In this document: positions 62,065-64,000 of the stretch, piece by piece
Layout of the letters: each line of letters begins with the position of its first letter
Position numbering within the stretch: position 1 is the first letter of the stretch
DNA from: Agrobacterium cavarae
Lineage (GTDB): Bacteria > Pseudomonadota > Alphaproteobacteria > Rhizobiales > Rhizobiaceae
Assembly: GCF_004310285.1 (NCBI RefSeq)
Contig: NZ_SISF01000022.1
Location: 1 to 64,000, forward strand
Length of the DNA: 64,000 nucleotides
Reading direction: 5' to 3'
The notes under the pieces: generated by a model
Databases searched by the model: none
What the model was told of the DNA's origin: nothing
What the model saw: the letters and a program-made list of their open reading frames with translations, nothing else
Made by a program: the position numbers and the translations under genes

Positions 62065-63354
62065 ATGAACCCGGTGAACTACGATATTCGGCACAACAAC
62101 GCAGATGTGCCAGTCGCCGAAGACACGCTCCGCCCAGGCGAGTTGGAGAGCGTTCGCCCTTTGCCACGCATCTCGATCCACGCCTTCTGTGAAAGCGAGG
62201 CTATGCAGCGGACGATGGAGCGGCTGGCAGCCGACCGACGGATGAACAAGGTCAGCATGCGGGTGACCAATGGCGAGATCGAAGCGGCTGCGAGAACGTT
62301 TTCATCCACGGCTACGCCTAATCTCGTCATTCTCGAAACCCATCGCGATCCATCGACGCTACTGAGCGATCTCGCACCTCTGGCAGAGGTGTGCGATCCA
62401 TCGACGCGCGTCATCATCATCGGGCGTCACAACGATATCGCGCTCTACCGCGACCTGATGCGCAATGGTATTTCCGAGTATCTCGTTTCACCGATCAAAG
62501 CGTCGGACCTTATGGCGTCGATCTCTGCAATCTTCGTCGATCCGGAGGCTGAGCCGCTTGGGCGGAGCATCGCCTTCATCGGCGCCAAGGGCGGTGTCGG
62601 TTCTTCCACCATCGCGCATAATTGTGCCTTCGGAATATCGAGCCTGTTTTCCACCGAGACCATTCTTGCCGACCTGGATCTGCCCTTCGGGACGGTCAAT
62701 ATCGACTTCGATCAGGACCCCGCACAGGGAATTGCCGAGGCAGTCTTCGCGCCGGATCGGCTCGACGAGGTTTTTCTCGATCGCCTGCTGACCAAATGTT
62801 CTGAAAACCTGTCCATTCTGGCCGCGCCATCGCTTCTCGACCGTGCGTATGATTTCGATAGAGCGGCCTTCCAGCCACTTTTGGAGCTCCTGCAACGCAG
62901 CGCGCCGGTTGCGGTGCTGGACGTTCCACATGTCTGGTCGGACTGGACGCAGGCCGTTCTGGCAGAGGTCGATGAGGTGGTCATCACGGCCGTTCCGGAC
63001 CTGGCAAATCTAAGAAACACCAAGAACCTTCTCGATGCATTGAAGAAGCTGCGACCGAACGACAAGGCGCCGCATCTGGTTCTGAACCAGGTGGGGATGG
63101 CGAAGCGTCCTGAGATCGATCCCACCGACTTCTTTGAGCCGCTGGAAATAGAGCCGCTTGCCATCATCCCCTTCGATGTTCAACTCTTCGGTGCTGCCTC
63201 TAACAGCGGGCGAATGATCAGTGAGATCGACGCCAAATCGCCGGTTGCGGAAACCTTCTCCCAGCTTTCGCACGTGCTCACGGGCCGATCGTCGGCCCGC
63301 AAAGCGAAACGACCGGGGCTCGGCAAGTTCATGGAAATCCTGAAACGCAAGTAA
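62065..63354 (+). CDS. cpaE: Pilus assembly ATPase-like CpaE
   Basis: A 429-residue MinD/ParA-family protein. The receiver-like N-terminal region (residues ~70-160) contains VIIIGRHNDIALYRDLMRNGISEYLVSP. It is followed by the P-loop domain with deviant Walker A KGGVGSST, DLDLPFGTVNIDFD and DVPHVWSDW. It is thought to localise the pilus machine at the pole. It sits 34 bases after cpaD. Confidence 0.93.
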   Translation: MNPVNYDIRHNNADVPVAEDTLRPGELESVRPLPRISIHAFCESEAMQRTMERLAADRRMNKVSMRVTNGEIEAAARTFSSTATPNLVILETHRDPSTLLSDLAPLAEVCDPSTRVIIIGRHNDIALYRDLMRNGISEYLVSPIKASDLMASISAIFVDPEAEPLGRSIAFIGAKGGVGSSTIAHNCAFGISSLFSTETILADLDLPFGTVNIDFDQDPAQGIAEAVFAPDRLDEVFLDRLLTKCSENLSILAAPSLLDRAYDFDRAAFQPLLELLQRSAPVAVLDVPHVWSDWTQAVLAEVDEVVITAVPDLANLRNTKNLLDALKKLRPNDKAPHLVLNQVGMAKRPEIDPTDFFEPLEIEPLAIIPFDVQLFGAASNSGRMISEIDAKSPVAETFSQLSHVLTGRSSARKAKRPGLGKFMEILKRK

Positions 63355-63396
63355 AACGTGGATTGGTCCACGAGACGACAGACCGGAAGACAAGAG

Positions 63397-64000
63397 ATGT
63401 TTGGAAAACGTGGCGGCGAAGGCTTCGGGCGAAGCGCAAACAGTGGACGGCCTGCTTTGCCGGCTGCCCATCCGGCTGTCATGACTGCGCCGCCCGTGAT
63501 GGACGAACCCCGCCCGTCCCAATCTATCGTGATGCAGCCACCTGCACCTAAACCCTCTGCGGTTCAAAAGGACACAGGCAGCCAGGCCCGCAAGCGTGCG
63601 CGCACCGAGGACTATTATCAGACGAAGGCTCAGGTCTTCTCCGCCTTGATCGACACCATTGATCTGTCACAGCTTTCAAAGCTTGACGGGGAGAGCGCGC
63701 GCGAAGAAATCCGCGATATCGTCAACGATATTATTACGATCAAAAACTTCGCGATGTCGATCTCCGAGCAGGAAGAACTGCTGGAAGATATCTGCAACGA
63801 TGTTCTGGGTTACGGTCCGCTGGAGCCGCTTCTGGCGCGTGACGACATCGCAGATATCATGGTCAATGGTGCCGGGCAGACCTTCATCGAAGTCAACGGC
63901 AAGACGATCGAATCCGATATCCGCTTCCGCGACAATGCCCAGCTGCTTTCGATCTGCCAACGCATCGTCAGTCAGGTTGGCCGCCGCGTCGATGAATCAA
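63397..64000 (+). CDS. cpaF: Pilus secretion ATPase CpaF (cut by window end)
   Basis: An open frame starting at ATG 63397 (MFGKRGGEGFGRSANSGRPA) and running off the window. The visible ~201 residues contain a low-complexity N-terminus and the start of the VirB11/GspE ATPase family. EEELLEDICNDVLGYGPLEPLL-type sequence is followed by DDIADIMVNGAGQTFIEVNGKTIES and SICQRIVSQVGRRVDES. The Walker A motif lies outside the window. It should power pilus assembly with CpaE. Confidence 0.93.
   Translation, partial: MFGKRGGEGFGRSANSGRPALPAAHPAVMTAPPVMDEPRPSQSIVMQPPAPKPSAVQKDTGSQARKRARTEDYYQTKAQVFSALIDTIDLSQLSKLDGESAREEIRDIVNDIITIKNFAMSISEQEELLEDICNDVLGYGPLEPLLARDDIADIMVNGAGQTFIEVNGKTIESDIRFRDNAQLLSICQRIVSQVGRRVDES

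Noticed and set aside
1..64000. CRISPR array, transposase or insertion-sequence ends
   Set aside because: No regularly spaced direct repeats, inverted-repeat-bounded elements or transposase-like protein were seen; the repeats found are short palindromes.

Overview
The window looks like a chromosomal segment of a Rhizobiaceae alphaproteobacterium (Agrobacterium/Rhizobium group). This rests on GC-rich codon use, the dnaK-dnaJ pair behind a sigma-32-type promoter, a cpa/ctp-type Flp pilus locus with CtrA boxes, Rhizobiales-style small RNAs with C-rich hairpin loops, and two families of short palindromic repeats. I see no prophage, transposase, CRISPR array or conjugation gene. Most of it reads as core genome.

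Layout. 0-4.6 kb: RND efflux pump and its adaptor (minus strand), then tRNA-Ser(GGA). 5-6.1 kb: a small membrane protein and msrA. 6.3-14.3 kb: an eight-gene nucleoside uptake and breakdown operon (binding protein, ATPase, two permeases, cdd, purine nucleoside phosphorylase, deoC, deoA). 14.3-16.6 kb: cysK, a LysE-type exporter and dut (minus). 16.7-23.9 kb: prfC, coaBC, a YjbR-type protein, an NTF2-like protein, an acetyltransferase, a nitrilase-family amidase and lepA. 24-28.3 kb: two divergent regulator/target pairs (Rrf2 with a flavoprotein; MocR with an EamA exporter), each with a visible palindromic operator. 28.3-33.4 kb: a GH25 lipoprotein, PBP1A, a YbaK-type deacylase, a three-hairpin CCUCCUCCC small RNA and a cold-shock gene. 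33.5-40.9 kb: a small orphan transcription unit with a CtrA-like box, an M20 peptidase, a MarR regulator, a second C-rich-loop small RNA (minus), polA, a 2H phosphoesterase-like protein and rpmF. 41-47.6 kb: a DctB/DctD-like two-component system followed by tctCBA. 47.7-51.7 kb: slyX, a DUF924 protein, dnaJ and dnaK. 52-55.5 kb: an overlapping signalling operon of a LOV-domain kinase, a single-domain receiver and a PAS hybrid kinase. 55.7-56.9 kb: DoxX and SelW-like proteins and tRNA-Leu(CAG). 57.2-64 kb: the Flp pilus locus (pilN-domain protein, pilin, cpaA, cpaB, cpaC, cpaD, cpaE and the start of cpaF, cut by the window edge).

The signals most worth following are: (1) CtrA-type boxes TTAA-N7-TTAA in front of pilin, in front of cpaB and in front of an orphan small transcript; (2) two small-RNA candidates only 3 kb apart whose hairpin loops carry anti-Shine-Dalgarno-like C-rich motifs; (3) a blue-light LOV kinase whose ATP-binding half has lost its usual N-box and glycine motifs although the photosensor and phospho-histidine region look intact; and (4) the two regulator/operator pairs around 24.9 and 27.3 kb.
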